A stretch of 60,421 nt of DNA from CAZMRW01 sp964568805 (GTDB lineage Bacteria > Pseudomonadota > Gammaproteobacteria > Methylococcales > Methylomonadaceae), in NCBI GenBank assembly GCA_964568805.1, contig CAZMRW010000013.1, positions 1-60,421 on the forward strand, in the 5' to 3' direction. The position numbers and the translations under genes were made by a program. Position 1 is the stretch's first letter. Every line of letters starts with the position of its first letter. This document shows positions 34,361 to 43,746 of the stretch, in pieces. Under the pieces are notes generated by a model. The model was not told where the DNA came from. It ran no database searches and worked only from the letters and a program-made list of their open reading frames with translations.

Positions 34361-35698
34361 ATGGCGATTAGAAGACCCAGAAGAAAACCCTTGCCGGAAA
34401 CGCCGGTCAAGGTCACGATCGAATCGCTGGCCCACGACGGGCGCGGCGTGGCTCATGTCGACGGCAAGGTCATATTTATCGACGAAGCCTTGCCGGGTGA
34501 AGAGGTTGAGTTTGTCTATACCGAAAGCCGGCGCGATTTTGCCGAGGGCAAGGTTGTCAATTTGCTGACTCGCGCTCCTGAAAGGGTCGATGCGGAATGT
34601 CCTTATTACGGAGTCTGCGGCGGCTGCAGTTTTCAGCATGTCGAGGCCTCGGCGCAGATCAGGATCAAGCAGGGCTTATTGGCTGAACAGTTTAAACGCA
34701 TCGGCAAGGTCGACATTCCCGAGCTTTGGGAACCCCTGGCGGGACCCCACTGGGGTTATCGCCGCAAAGCGCGCATGGGCGTTAAATATGTCGCCAAAAA
34801 GAACCGGGCGCTGGTCGGTTTCAGAGAGAGACGCCATCAGTATTTGGCCGAAATCGATAGCTGCCTCGTTATGCATCCGGCAGTCGGCACACGCTTGACG
34901 GCTTTGTCCGAACTGATCGCGGGATTGAGCATCAGGGAGAAAATTCCGCAAATTGAAGTCGCCATTGGCGATGAGCAATGTGTGCTGGCTATCCGCGTTT
35001 TGGAGCCGCCGACCCTGGCCGATATTGAACGGCTGCGCGCTTTCGGCCGGCTGCATGGCATCAGTTTATGTCTGCAGCCGAAAGGGCCGGATACCATCGT
35101 GCCCTTGGACGGCGAGCCCGAAGTCATACCGTCCTATGCGCTGCCGGATCAGTCGATCGAATTTAAATTCAGACCGGCGATGTTTACCCAAGTCAATTAC
35201 GAAATCAACCGGCAGATGATCAACCGGGTGCTGGAGACGCTGGCATTGGATAAAAACGATACGGTGCTGGATTTGTTCTGCGGCCTCGGCAACTTTACCC
35301 TGCCGATGGCGAGAGTTGCCGGTTTAGTCGTCGGCATCGAAGGTGACCAGCCATTGGTCAATCATGCCCGGGAAAATGCCAGGCATAACGGTATCGACAA
35401 TGTCGAATTTTACGCCGCCGATTTAAGCAAGGACATCGGCGATCAACCCTGGGCCAACCGGAAATACAACAAAATTATGCTGGATCCCTCCCGGGCCGGC
35501 GCTTCGGAAGTATTGCGGCACTTTAAAAAATGGCAACCCGAACGGATTGTCTATGTCTCGTGCAATCCGTCAACGCTTGCCCGCGATGCCGGCATACTCG
35601 TTAACGAACTGGGCTATAAATTAATCAAGGCCGGCGTGATGGATATGTTCCCGCAGACGGCGCATGTGGAGTCGATTGCGTTATTCGAGAAGGCTTAG
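34361..35698 (+). CDS. rlmD: 23S rRNA (uracil-1939-C5)-methyltransferase RlmD
   Basis: RlmD methylates U1939 of 23S rRNA with S-adenosylmethionine. The 445-residue product has an N-terminal TRAM domain (VTIESLAHDGRGVAHVDGKV), iron-sulfur cluster cysteines in CPYYGVCGGCSFQH near residue 80, the SAM motif VLDLFCGLGNFTLPMA near residue 300 and the catalytic cysteine motif SCNPSTLARD near residue 397. I chose the ATG at 34361, four bases after the ydbL stop, since the upstream frame extension overlaps ydbL. The cluster cysteines separate RlmD from TrmA. Confidence 0.93.
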   Translation: MAIRRPRRKPLPETPVKVTIESLAHDGRGVAHVDGKVIFIDEALPGEEVEFVYTESRRDFAEGKVVNLLTRAPERVDAECPYYGVCGGCSFQHVEASAQIRIKQGLLAEQFKRIGKVDIPELWEPLAGPHWGYRRKARMGVKYVAKKNRALVGFRERRHQYLAEIDSCLVMHPAVGTRLTALSELIAGLSIREKIPQIEVAIGDEQCVLAIRVLEPPTLADIERLRAFGRLHGISLCLQPKGPDTIVPLDGEPEVIPSYALPDQSIEFKFRPAMFTQVNYEINRQMINRVLETLALDKNDTVLDLFCGLGNFTLPMARVAGLVVGIEGDQPLVNHARENARHNGIDNVEFYAADLSKDIGDQPWANRKYNKIMLDPSRAGASEVLRHFKKWQPERIVYVSCNPSTLARDAGILVNELGYKLIKAGVMDMFPQTAHVESIALFEKA

Positions 35699-35726
35699 TA
35701 AAAAACAATAGCTTACATGCTCTATA

Positions 35727-36005
35727 TTACTTTCCATAATTCCTGGTCAGGTAATCGACAATGGGGGCAACGTTTTCCGGGGCGATCGGCGCGCCCATCG
35801 CGTTGATCATTTTAGCCACTGTCTTTTCCCAGCCCTGCCTGTCGAGAAATGCCGAGTTCATCGGGATATAGTCGAGGCTGTGGCACATGACACAGTTAGC
35901 TGTCACCAGATCTTTGCCGGGACCATCCTTAAGTTTAATTCCGCTCTCATCGGCCAAGGCGGATTCGGTAACCAGGAAGATCATCAACACTAAGCACAAT
36001 TTCAC
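35727..36005 (-). CDS. sorB: Sulfite dehydrogenase cytochrome c subunit (SorB-like)
   Basis: A 92-residue secreted monoheme cytochrome c. It has a signal peptide (about residues 1-18, ending ALA), the heme motif CVMCH near residue 38, and a methionine ligand candidate in NAMGAPI near residue 70. It would accept electrons from the molybdenum subunit encoded 14 bases upstream and pass them to the respiratory chain. Maturation would need the Ccm system found at the start of this window. The start is GTG at 36005 with a strong AAGGAGG site. Confidence 0.85.
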   Translation of the reverse strand: MKLCLVLMIFLVTESALADESGIKLKDGPGKDLVTANCVMCHSLDYIPMNSAFLDRQGWEKTVAKMINAMGAPIAPENVAPIVDYLTRNYGK

Positions 36006-36019
36006 GGGCGGCCTCCTTC

Positions 36020-37252
36020 TTAGGCGATGATGATCTTGAGTTTTTGCATCCGGTTATGATGATAACCGGCAGGGTTTTGAACCAATTGATCGGGCTGCGC
36101 CGAACCCTTGCGGTTCGTAGCCCTGGCCATAATGCTTAAGGCGCCTGGCTCCTGTGGGGTAAACTGAAAACGCCATTGCCGCCAGGAAAAGCGTCCGTGA
36201 TCTTCCTTAAGTTCGGCCTGCTGCCAGGATTTTCCATTATCGATTGATATTTCGACCCGATCAATGCCATGTCCTCCATCCCATGCGATCCCGTTCACGT
36301 TAAGTAATTGCCCGGAATTGAATGTCTGACCGTCCTCGATATTGGTGATGAGTGAATTGACCGGCATTTCAGTGACAGGCGTGTTGACGTCGGAAGCTTG
36401 CGAAGCAAATTTTTCCAGCAGTGGAAATGCCTGCGTGGGAACCCGATACGCCGTTTTCATCCAGAAGCCGTCGAAAGGTTTGGAAGCCACGTCGATCGAC
36501 TGAAGATGCTTCATCCAGTAAGTCGCGGTCCACCCCGGCACCACCAGCCTTGCCGGGTAACCGTGCCAATGGGGCAACGGTTCGCCATTCATTTCAAAGG
36601 CAATGAGGGTGTTTTCATCCAGTGCTTTCCACAGCGGCAAACTCTTGACGAAATCGGGTAATCGGGGGATATGACCGCTATCGCTGCCATCGGCCACGAC
36701 TTCCAGCGCATTTTTTTTAATTCCCGCCCGGTTGAGCACATCTCTGAGCCTGATTCCCCGCCACAGGGCATTACCCATCGCACCATAACCCCACTGGATA
36801 CCGGATACATGGGGTTGAACCAGTCCTCGCCGGTTTCCGGCGCATTGGTTGACGGCGGCAATCTCGACGGACTCGAAATTTCTTCTCAGTTCTTGCAAGC
36901 TGAATTCGATGGGTCTTTCGATAGCATCACCGCCAATTTTCAGTTTCCATTCCTGAGTATCGACTTTCGGGATATTGCTCAGATGGTAGCGTACGAAAAA
37001 CGCCTCGTTCGGTGTGAACAGTTCATTGAAGTAGCTTAGAGGGGTCTCGATGTTTGGCGGACGCAACGTCCTTTTGATCAGCGGTTTTTTACCAGGCAGC
37101 GATTCCATTGCCGCTGATTCCAGCGCTCCCTGGGGCATTTCGGATGGAACCATCGCTTTAGGATCAGCCAATGCAAGTCGTTGGAAGATTCCATTGCTTG
37201 CGCTAACCGTTACGGCACCGGTAACCTTTCTAAGGAAATCTCTTCTTTTCAT
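36020..37252 (-). CDS. sorA: Sulfite dehydrogenase molybdopterin subunit (SorA-like)
   Basis: A 410-residue periplasmic enzyme of the sulfite oxidase family that would oxidise sulfite to sulfate. The N-terminus is Tat-like (MKRRDFLRKVTGAVTV). The molybdenum-ligating cysteine lies in AAVNQCAGNRRGL near residue 135, followed by WGYGAMGNALWRGIRLRDVL. The C-terminal third is the dimerisation domain with NGIAWDGGHGIDRVEISIDNGKSW, standard for the family. Pairing with the SorB-like cytochrome gene downstream supports sulfite:cytochrome c oxidoreductase. Other substrates for the family exist, so specificity is inferred. Confidence 0.88.
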   Translation of the reverse strand: MKRRDFLRKVTGAVTVSASNGIFQRLALADPKAMVPSEMPQGALESAAMESLPGKKPLIKRTLRPPNIETPLSYFNELFTPNEAFFVRYHLSNIPKVDTQEWKLKIGGDAIERPIEFSLQELRRNFESVEIAAVNQCAGNRRGLVQPHVSGIQWGYGAMGNALWRGIRLRDVLNRAGIKKNALEVVADGSDSGHIPRLPDFVKSLPLWKALDENTLIAFEMNGEPLPHWHGYPARLVVPGWTATYWMKHLQSIDVASKPFDGFWMKTAYRVPTQAFPLLEKFASQASDVNTPVTEMPVNSLITNIEDGQTFNSGQLLNVNGIAWDGGHGIDRVEISIDNGKSWQQAELKEDHGRFSWRQWRFQFTPQEPGALSIMARATNRKGSAQPDQLVQNPAGYHHNRMQKLKIIIA

Positions 37253-37717
37253 TATTGTTATTCCGCATAGGGTTCTGTCAACGATGGAGTATCAGAAAAA
37301 CCGGATTTAACAGTTAAAATAACTAACCGGCAATTCGGCCGGAAATGCCGAGAATACTCTCAAACAGTTAAGAGGTAAATGAGCATCCGGATGGTGTTAA
37401 GTTGGATGCTTGTGTTTTACCGTTGATATTTGTGATAGGACTGTAATTTGATCGGCCGGGTCATGTCAAGCAATTACAGGTGTTTAACATTATTCCAAGT
37501 TCAGAACAATGCCGAAAAATATACCGGTCCGAATCAATTATCCTTGCAATGCTGGATTTATTTCGTATTTTAGCAGCGATCTTTTCCAGCGTGATTCGAC
37601 TTTTGAAAGATCAGCTATAGATTGACAGTTTTTTAAATAAATTGAACCACCATGTAAAACTCCCGTTCGTAATGTTCTAAAGAGGGGAAAAATCATGATT
37701 ATAAAAGAGAGAGCAAC
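37253..37717. other. Divergent intergenic region between sorA and pncA
   Basis: This 465-base AT-rich stretch contains no supported gene. It should hold the promoters for sorAB (-) and pncAB (+). An AGAGAG site precedes the pncA ATG. I found no convincing hairpin, repeat or operator. Confidence 0.5.
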
Positions 37718-38323
37718 ATGAGTAACAATTTATATGCCCCGGTTAACATTGAATTGGGCACAGGCGATGCCTTATTGGCAATCGATTTACAAAATGATTT
37801 TTTACCCGGCGGCCGCTTGGCCGTAACGGAAGGCGATCGAGTTATCCCGGTCATGAATCACTATATCGATCGCTTTATCCAGAGGCAATTGCCTGTATTT
37901 GCAACACGTGACTGGCATCCCAAAAATCACGGGTCTTTTGTTCAGCAGGGCGGACCATGGCCCGAGCACTGCGTTGCCGGTTCGACGGGCGCAGAATTTG
38001 CTCCTGACTTGCATCTTCCTGCCATGGTCCATATTTTTTCCACAGGAATCGAAGTGGAGAATGACGGCTATTCCGGTTTTGAGAATTCTGACCTGAAAAT
38101 GCAGTTGGACAAGTTGGGGATCACGCGGCTGTTTATCGGTGGTCTGGCGACCGATTATTGTGTTTTTCATACCGTCTGCGATGCCCTGGATCTGGGCTAT
38201 CAGGTGCTGCTGCTGATCGATGCCATACGCGCGGTTAATGTAAACAGCGGAGATGGAGAGCAGGCAATCGATATGATGGCTCTAAAAGGTGCAATACCTA
38301 TAACCTTGGCGATGATTCGATGA
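37718..38323 (+). CDS. pncA: Nicotinamidase
   Basis: PncA hydrolyses nicotinamide to nicotinate in NAD salvage. The 201-residue isochorismatase-fold protein has the catalytic triad motifs: aspartate in LAIDLQNDFLPGG near residue 25, lysine in RDWHPKNHGSF near residue 68 and the nucleophilic cysteine in LATDYCVFHTVCDA near residue 148. The metal-binding histidines are in DWHPKNH and GPWPEHCV. It overlaps pncB by four bases (ATGA), so the two salvage steps are coupled. Confidence 0.93.
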   Translation: MSNNLYAPVNIELGTGDALLAIDLQNDFLPGGRLAVTEGDRVIPVMNHYIDRFIQRQLPVFATRDWHPKNHGSFVQQGGPWPEHCVAGSTGAEFAPDLHLPAMVHIFSTGIEVENDGYSGFENSDLKMQLDKLGITRLFIGGLATDYCVFHTVCDALDLGYQVLLLIDAIRAVNVNSGDGEQAIDMMALKGAIPITLAMIR

Positions 38324-39654
38324 CAGCCGATAGTGCGTTGCTTACCGATCTTTATCAGCTGACCATGCTCCAGGGCTATTATGAGCAAGGCAGGGAAGAA
38401 TTGGCGGTGTTTGAGTTTTTTGTTCGCAAACTTCCTGAAAACCGCGCTTATCTGATCGCGGCGGGTCTGGAGCAGGTATTGGCCTATCTGGAGAAACTAC
38501 GGTTTGAGCCCGAAGACATCGAATGGCTGGCAAGCACACATCGATTCAAGCCGGCAGTGCTGGACCGGTTGGCTGCCTTAACCTTTACCGGCGATGTTCA
38601 TGCGATGCCCGAAGGCACGGTGTTTTTTCCGAATGAACCGATTTTACGCATTACCGCACCGCTTCCCGAAGCGCAGTTGATCGAAAGCAGGCTGATCAAT
38701 CTATTGCATTTCCAGACCATGATTGCATCGAAGGCCGCCCGTTCGGTATTAATCGGAGAAAATAAATTGCTGGTTGATTTCGGCATGCGCCGGGCGCACG
38801 GCGGTGAAGCGGCATTGTTGGCCGCGCGGGCCAGTTATCTGGCCGGTTTTGACGGGACGGCAACGGTTGCTGCCGGAAAGGATTTCGGCATCCCGATATA
38901 CGGCACGATGGCGCATTCCTTTGTCCAGACCTATAGCCGGGAAAGCCGGGCCTTTATCCATTTTGCCCTGGCCAATCCCGACAATGTCGTGTTATTGATC
39001 GACACCTACGATACCGAAAAGGCGGCGCAAAAAGTCGTCGAGATTGCGCCCGAATTACAGGCGCAGGGTATAAAAATCAAGGGGGTGCGTCTTGACAGCG
39101 GCGATTTGGCGGACCATGCCAGAAAAGTCAGAAAGATACTCGATTCCGGCGGTCTTCAGGATACGACTATTTTTGCCAGCGGCAATATTGACGAGTACAA
39201 ACTGAACGACCTGCTCGCTCAAAAGGCTCCGATCGACGGTTTCGGTATCGGCACCCATCTGGATACCTCAGCCGATGCGCCTTACCTTGACTGCGCCTAT
39301 AAATTGCAGGAATACGCCGGCATTGCCAGGCGCAAGCGCTCGGAAGGTAAAGCTACCTGGCCGGGCCGCAAGCAAGTGTACCGGCATTACAAAGTTAACG
39401 GCGAGATGAGCTTTGACACGGTTACCGTCGCCGATGCCCCTTGCGACGGCCGGCCGCTGTTGCAAACGGTCATGCATGGCGGCAAACTCTCCGCACGGCG
39501 GCCGGAACTGAACGAAATCAGGAAATATACGAGGGAGCAATTGAGTGGATTACCTGCTGCTTTGCTGGGTTTAAACGGTACGCCGGATTATCCGGTGATC
39601 ATCGCGGCAGAACTGCAGGCGCTGGCAAACAGGGTGGATGAGCAAGCGCCCTGA
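38320..39654 (+). CDS. pncB: Nicotinate phosphoribosyltransferase
   Basis: PncB joins nicotinate and PRPP to form nicotinate mononucleotide, the step after PncA in NAD salvage. The 444-residue product opens LLTDLYQLTMLQGYY, typical of the family, and contains DFGMRRAHGGEAAL near residue 150, the catalytic histidine region IYGTMAHSFVQTY near residue 195, and VRLDSGDLADHARKVR near residue 256. Its start overlaps the pncA stop. The gene order pncA-pncB makes the function firm. Confidence 0.93.
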   Translation: MTADSALLTDLYQLTMLQGYYEQGREELAVFEFFVRKLPENRAYLIAAGLEQVLAYLEKLRFEPEDIEWLASTHRFKPAVLDRLAALTFTGDVHAMPEGTVFFPNEPILRITAPLPEAQLIESRLINLLHFQTMIASKAARSVLIGENKLLVDFGMRRAHGGEAALLAARASYLAGFDGTATVAAGKDFGIPIYGTMAHSFVQTYSRESRAFIHFALANPDNVVLLIDTYDTEKAAQKVVEIAPELQAQGIKIKGVRLDSGDLADHARKVRKILDSGGLQDTTIFASGNIDEYKLNDLLAQKAPIDGFGIGTHLDTSADAPYLDCAYKLQEYAGIARRKRSEGKATWPGRKQVYRHYKVNGEMSFDTVTVADAPCDGRPLLQTVMHGGKLSARRPELNEIRKYTREQLSGLPAALLGLNGTPDYPVIIAAELQALANRVDEQAP

Positions 39655-39734
39655 ATGCATTCCTTCCTGATGTTGTGAACCTGGCCGCTTAAAGGTATAA
39701 GCGCCCGGATATAGGCGCCGCTGGTTAGTTGGGC

Positions 39735-41072
39735 CTATGGCAGCAGAAACGCGGTTCCCAAACCAAGGAAGACGACGAAGCCGACGACATCGGTGACGGT
39801 CGTCAGAATCACCGAGCCGGAAAGCGCCGGATCAATGTCGATCCTGTCCAAAATAATCGGGATGACGACGCCGAAAAATGCTGCGGTAATTATATTGATG
39901 ACTATCGCCATCGCGATGACCAGGCCAATGCCGAAGCTGCCAAACCAATAGGCGACAATGAGGCCGATCACAAATGCCCATAGCACTCCGTTAAATGCTC
40001 CCACCTGTACTTCCTTGAGTAACAGCGGAAAAATGTTCCCTTTAGAAATCTGTCCTAACGCAATGCCTCTGATAATCAAGGTCAGCGTCTGACTGCCGGC
40101 AATTCCGCCCATGGAAGCGACAATGGGCATTAACACAGCCAGTGCGACCACTTCCTGGAGGGTGCCTTCGTATAAACCAATGGCCCAGGATGCCAGAAAT
40201 GCCGTTATCAAATTGATCCCCAACCAGGTTGCCCGGCGTTTGGAACTTCGGATCACCGGCGCGAACAGGTCTTCATCCTCATCCATACCCGCGGTAGCCA
40301 TTAATTGGCTTTCGTACGATTCGCGGGTGATTTCCAGCGCCAGCCGCAATGTCAATCGGCCCAATAGCAATTGATGGGCATTGACAACCGGTAGAACGAC
40401 CAGGCCCGAATGTTCCATTTTTTCGGTCGCATCATTCAAATAGCTGTCGGCTGATACGGTGATGGGATCTTTGATGCACAAATCCGCCAGCGCTGATTCA
40501 GGATCGGCATGATAGATACGCTGCAATGGCACGGTCCCGGCATAACTGCCGTTGCGTTGAATCAGGAAAATGCAGTCGGTATATTCCGGCAAGTTCCTTT
40601 TCGCCTTTCGTAAAGCCATTTTAACCGTTGCGGATTTCGGTAATATGAGTAATTCATGATCGACGTAACGCCCAATTTGATCCTCTTCATATTGATCCGA
40701 CAACTCATAATGTTGGCGCTGACGGGCATCCATGCTTTGCAGCGCCGTATCCAGCAAATCTTCCGGCAACGATTCCTCCAATTCGATCAAATCTTCCGCA
40801 TGTAATCCGCTTAATAGATTTTTCAGCTCGGTATTCGACAGGCTTTTAAAAATAGTTTGCCGGGGTTCCGAGCGCATGGCCACAAGCACGTCGATCTGAT
40901 CTGTAAAGGGCACCTGCTGCCAGCATTTCAGGCGTTCATTCAGAGGCAATGATTCCAGTAATAAGGCCAACTCGGTACTTTCCAGCTCTTCAATCGCTTC
41001 ATTGAAAACAGCTTTTTGCTCCTCATCTTCGGCGACATTTAATCGTTCTAACAGATGGCTGATTTCTTGCAT
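39735..41072 (-). CDS. mgtE: Magnesium transporter MgtE
   Basis: MgtE is a Mg2+ channel gated by intracellular magnesium. The 445-residue product has an acidic N-terminal helical domain (about residues 1-130), a CBS-pair domain (about 130-250, with LCIKDPITVSADSYLNDA and GLVVLPVVNAHQLLLGRLTL), a connecting helix and five transmembrane helices. The pore region includes PIVASMGGIAGSQTLTLIIRG near residue 330, where N-terminal family members use the same GGNxGxQ-like loop; here it reads GGIAGSQ. It is encoded alone. Confidence 0.92.
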   Translation of the reverse strand: MQEISHLLERLNVAEDEEQKAVFNEAIEELESTELALLLESLPLNERLKCWQQVPFTDQIDVLVAMRSEPRQTIFKSLSNTELKNLLSGLHAEDLIELEESLPEDLLDTALQSMDARQRQHYELSDQYEEDQIGRYVDHELLILPKSATVKMALRKAKRNLPEYTDCIFLIQRNGSYAGTVPLQRIYHADPESALADLCIKDPITVSADSYLNDATEKMEHSGLVVLPVVNAHQLLLGRLTLRLALEITRESYESQLMATAGMDEDEDLFAPVIRSSKRRATWLGINLITAFLASWAIGLYEGTLQEVVALAVLMPIVASMGGIAGSQTLTLIIRGIALGQISKGNIFPLLLKEVQVGAFNGVLWAFVIGLIVAYWFGSFGIGLVIAMAIVINIITAAFFGVVIPIILDRIDIDPALSGSVILTTVTDVVGFVVFLGLGTAFLLP

Positions 41073-41215
41073 TGCTATTCCTTTTAATGTAAGCCCCCGA
41101 TCAGGAGCGATTTAAATGATATCGGTCGAAACGAAAGGTCAGATAAAAATGCGTTGAGACCGTGGTTTTCCGATCGACTCAATCGATAGGTCAATATAAC
41201 AAAATAACAACTGAT

Positions 41216-41845
41216 TCAACTACTCGCTCTTATGCTTAGTGCAGATAAAAGATTATCTGCGCCTGTAACCCACAAAAGTGCCAGCATGATGCCCGCGAAA
41301 ACATCAGAAGGGTAATGAACCTGAAGATAAATACGCGAGGATGCAACCAAGATGACGACAAGAACGGCCGCCGTGCAAATCAGGATGACATTCAAGGTCC
41401 CGACAGGCATGAATATCCAATAAAGCGGGACAATGAACGCAATAATCTGCGCACTATGAGCGCTCGGAAATGAAGGATCCGATGGTGAATCGCCGATCGA
41501 AGGAAACATGGCCGGCCGTTTTCGCTTGAAAAAATGCTTGATGCCGTTCGCAATCAGACTGGCTCCGGTGAAGTCCAAAGCCAGCAAACAGGCATCGCCG
41601 GTTCGACCTGCTTCGGACAGCATCCAGACCATCAGGGCGGTAACAGGAGTCAGAATAAAAAAAGAACCCAAGAGGGTGATGAGTCTAAAAATGCGATCCA
41701 GACAGAGACTGCGTAAGCCATGGGCAAACCTTAATATGGAAACATCCCAGGGAAATGGGGGCACAGTGTATTGTTCAATCATTTTCAACATTACAGCGAT
41801 TCCAAACCATAAAACAAAGGTTATTGACATCTCCAATAAAGCCAT
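41216..41845 (-). CDS. PAP2-family membrane phosphatase
   Basis: A 209-residue integral membrane protein of the PAP2 lipid/undecaprenyl pyrophosphate phosphatase superfamily. The three active-site motifs are present: KHFFKRKRP near residue 108, SFPSAHSAQ near residue 128 and SRIYLQVHYPSDV near residue 170. About six transmembrane segments surround them. The substrate may be a phospholipid phosphate or undecaprenyl pyrophosphate; the sequence does not decide. The ATG at 41845 is followed directly by a membrane helix. Confidence 0.87.
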   Translation of the reverse strand: MALLEMSITFVLWFGIAVMLKMIEQYTVPPFPWDVSILRFAHGLRSLCLDRIFRLITLLGSFFILTPVTALMVWMLSEAGRTGDACLLALDFTGASLIANGIKHFFKRKRPAMFPSIGDSPSDPSFPSAHSAQIIAFIVPLYWIFMPVGTLNVILICTAAVLVVILVASSRIYLQVHYPSDVFAGIMLALLWVTGADNLLSALSIRASS

Positions 41846-42019
41846 TTAATCCTCTTGGTTTGTATTAATCTGGATAAGCGCTAAGCTGTATTTTGTTGCA
41901 AGGCCAAATCATGGCATTTTAAAGCATAATGAATTTGCCCGGTAATTTCCGTGGTTGATCTGTAAGGCATAGTGCATGAAAACTGTTTTATTATTACTAT
42001 CGCTTATTTTGGAGATAAA

Positions 42020-42406
42020 ATGCAGCCGTTCCGATTGATTATGCCGTGCCTTGTACTGATGCTCGCCTCCGGTTACGCGGGGGCGGGACCTCATAAACCG
42101 GCATTTGAAGATTTCCTGCAACGCTTCCTTTCGTCGTTGATACAACATGATGCGGGCAGTGTGGCCGATCTTACCCAATTACCTTTTTTGTATGAAAATC
42201 ATGCTCTCGACCGCGCGGCCTTTATTAACATTGTTCCCGAACTTTTCAATGATAAAGTCAGCGCCTGTCTGGCCGGTGCGCAACCCAACCGCGAAGAGGA
42301 TCGCCATGTTCTGTATTGCAGTCCTTATGCGTTCTATTTCGGGCGCGGACAGGACGGCTCTTATCGTCTGATCGAATTCGGCGTTGATGGAGAGGATCTG
42401 CCTTGA
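42020..42406 (+). CDS. Small secreted protein of unknown function
   Basis: A 128-residue protein with a signal peptide (residues 1 to about 23, with GYAGA near the cleavage site). The mature part is a compact domain with two cysteines (SACLAG and LYCSPYAF) and ends FGVDGEDLP. I chose the ATG at 42020 because TTGGAGAT precedes it and the signal peptide starts there; an upstream in-frame start at 41972 is less likely. I do not recognise the family. It could be a periplasmic protein related to DUF-type small proteins that monitor the envelope, but nothing proves this. Confidence 0.65.
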   Translation: MQPFRLIMPCLVLMLASGYAGAGPHKPAFEDFLQRFLSSLIQHDAGSVADLTQLPFLYENHALDRAAFINIVPELFNDKVSACLAGAQPNREEDRHVLYCSPYAFYFGRGQDGSYRLIEFGVDGEDLP

Positions 42407-42492
42407 TCCGGCTTATGGTCCACGATATCGGCAGTACGGAGACCGCGATTCAACCGATCAAATAAACCCCTTTGCCGATAAAATCTTGTTGC

Positions 42493-43650
42493 TTACAAAT
42501 CGGTTTCAAGTCCGGGGATGCCGATACGTTGAATATGGATGGCATTTTTTTCCTTTTCGTAAGCCAGTAATCTGCCTTCTTTTTGCAAGAGCCTGAACGC
42601 CAGGGAATAAGATAGTACGCGTATCGGATAGTCGCGCGGCAGCGTCTGTAAATAAGGTTGAATGGTCGTGAAATCGGATGCGCCGTATTGCTGCATGATA
42701 AAGCGCAATCCGCCGTTTTTGGGCCCGATATTATAGGCTAATAAGGCCAAAAATAGATCATTGTTCATTTCAGCCAGATAGTGTTTAAACGTGGCGGCGG
42801 CGACATAGGCATTGTGTCTCGAATTCTCCAGGGAGAGCTTGTCTGTTTTCAGCTGTGCGAGTGCTTCCGCCATAACCTTTTTCGGCACTCGTGTGATCTG
42901 GAATAATCCGTGTCCGCCATCGCTGCTGTCTCTGGGCATAAAGGACGATTCGGTTGCGGCAATACCGAGCAGCAGATTGACATCGATCTCGAAGGCATCG
43001 GCCGCTTCTTCGATAAACGGCTGATATGCGGAGGCACGGTCTGCCATCTTTTGCAATTGTGTCAAACCATAGCGTCGATAGGCGGCATAAACCTGATGGG
43101 CAATAGTGACCCGGCCTGCTTCCTCTTTACCGCCGACCAGGGTTCGGAAGTTTCCGTAAGCCAAGGCGAATTTATCGTCAATAACGAACCAGCCGATTAG
43201 CAAGGCAAAGCAGACGGCTATCGCCGGCGTCAACACTTCGATCCGGCTTTGCAACCATTTCCGAAGTTTCCACCAGCCGACCAGAAACACAACGGCTGCC
43301 AGAATCAATATCAACACGCCAATGGCAAAGGGCAGTATGCTGCCGAAAAAACTGGTACCGGAAAAGCGGCCGGCAGAATAGCCCAGTAGCGCGATGATGA
43401 ACGATATCGCCGTGATTGAAAGTCCCAGCACCTCGGCAGTAATCATCAAGATTTTTCGTCTGATCTGCGCCGAAGTCAGCTTCTTTTTAGATTTTCGGGA
43501 TCTTGTTCCCGGTTTGCGCGCTGCCGGTTTACGTCGTGGCGAGGCAGGCTCTTTGACGGCATCTGGATCATCCGGGCTTGTTTTTTTTCGCCTCGGAGCT
43601 GGCTGGGTTTTGTTAACTTCCGTACTTTGGGGGCTTGCCGGTTTATTCAT
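42493..43650 (-). CDS. Membrane protein with lytic transglycosylase (SLT) domain
   Basis: A 385-residue protein. The N-terminal ~65 residues are strongly basic and Pro/Lys/Arg-rich (PAPRRKKTSPDDPD, RKPAARKPGTRSRKSKKK). Three transmembrane helices follow (about residues 70-165). A C-terminal SLT domain (about 215-370) has the catalytic glutamate in LGIAATESSFMP and the family motif GGHGLFQIT. It should cleave peptidoglycan glycan strands from the periplasmic side. The long basic cytoplasmic tail is unusual for the family and may bind nucleic acid or acidic lipid; that is inference. Confidence 0.82.
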   Translation of the reverse strand: MNKPASPQSTEVNKTQPAPRRKKTSPDDPDAVKEPASPRRKPAARKPGTRSRKSKKKLTSAQIRRKILMITAEVLGLSITAISFIIALLGYSAGRFSGTSFFGSILPFAIGVLILILAAVVFLVGWWKLRKWLQSRIEVLTPAIAVCFALLIGWFVIDDKFALAYGNFRTLVGGKEEAGRVTIAHQVYAAYRRYGLTQLQKMADRASAYQPFIEEAADAFEIDVNLLLGIAATESSFMPRDSSDGGHGLFQITRVPKKVMAEALAQLKTDKLSLENSRHNAYVAAATFKHYLAEMNNDLFLALLAYNIGPKNGGLRFIMQQYGASDFTTIQPYLQTLPRDYPIRVLSYSLAFRLLQKEGRLLAYEKEKNAIHIQRIGIPGLETDL

Positions 43651-43746
43651 TGGAATGGCTGCTCAGTGAAGACAGGATTAAACCCGATTTGATGCAAATG
43701 GTACTCACTGCGTGAAAGAATGCTGGTTAATACACGATGCAAAAGG

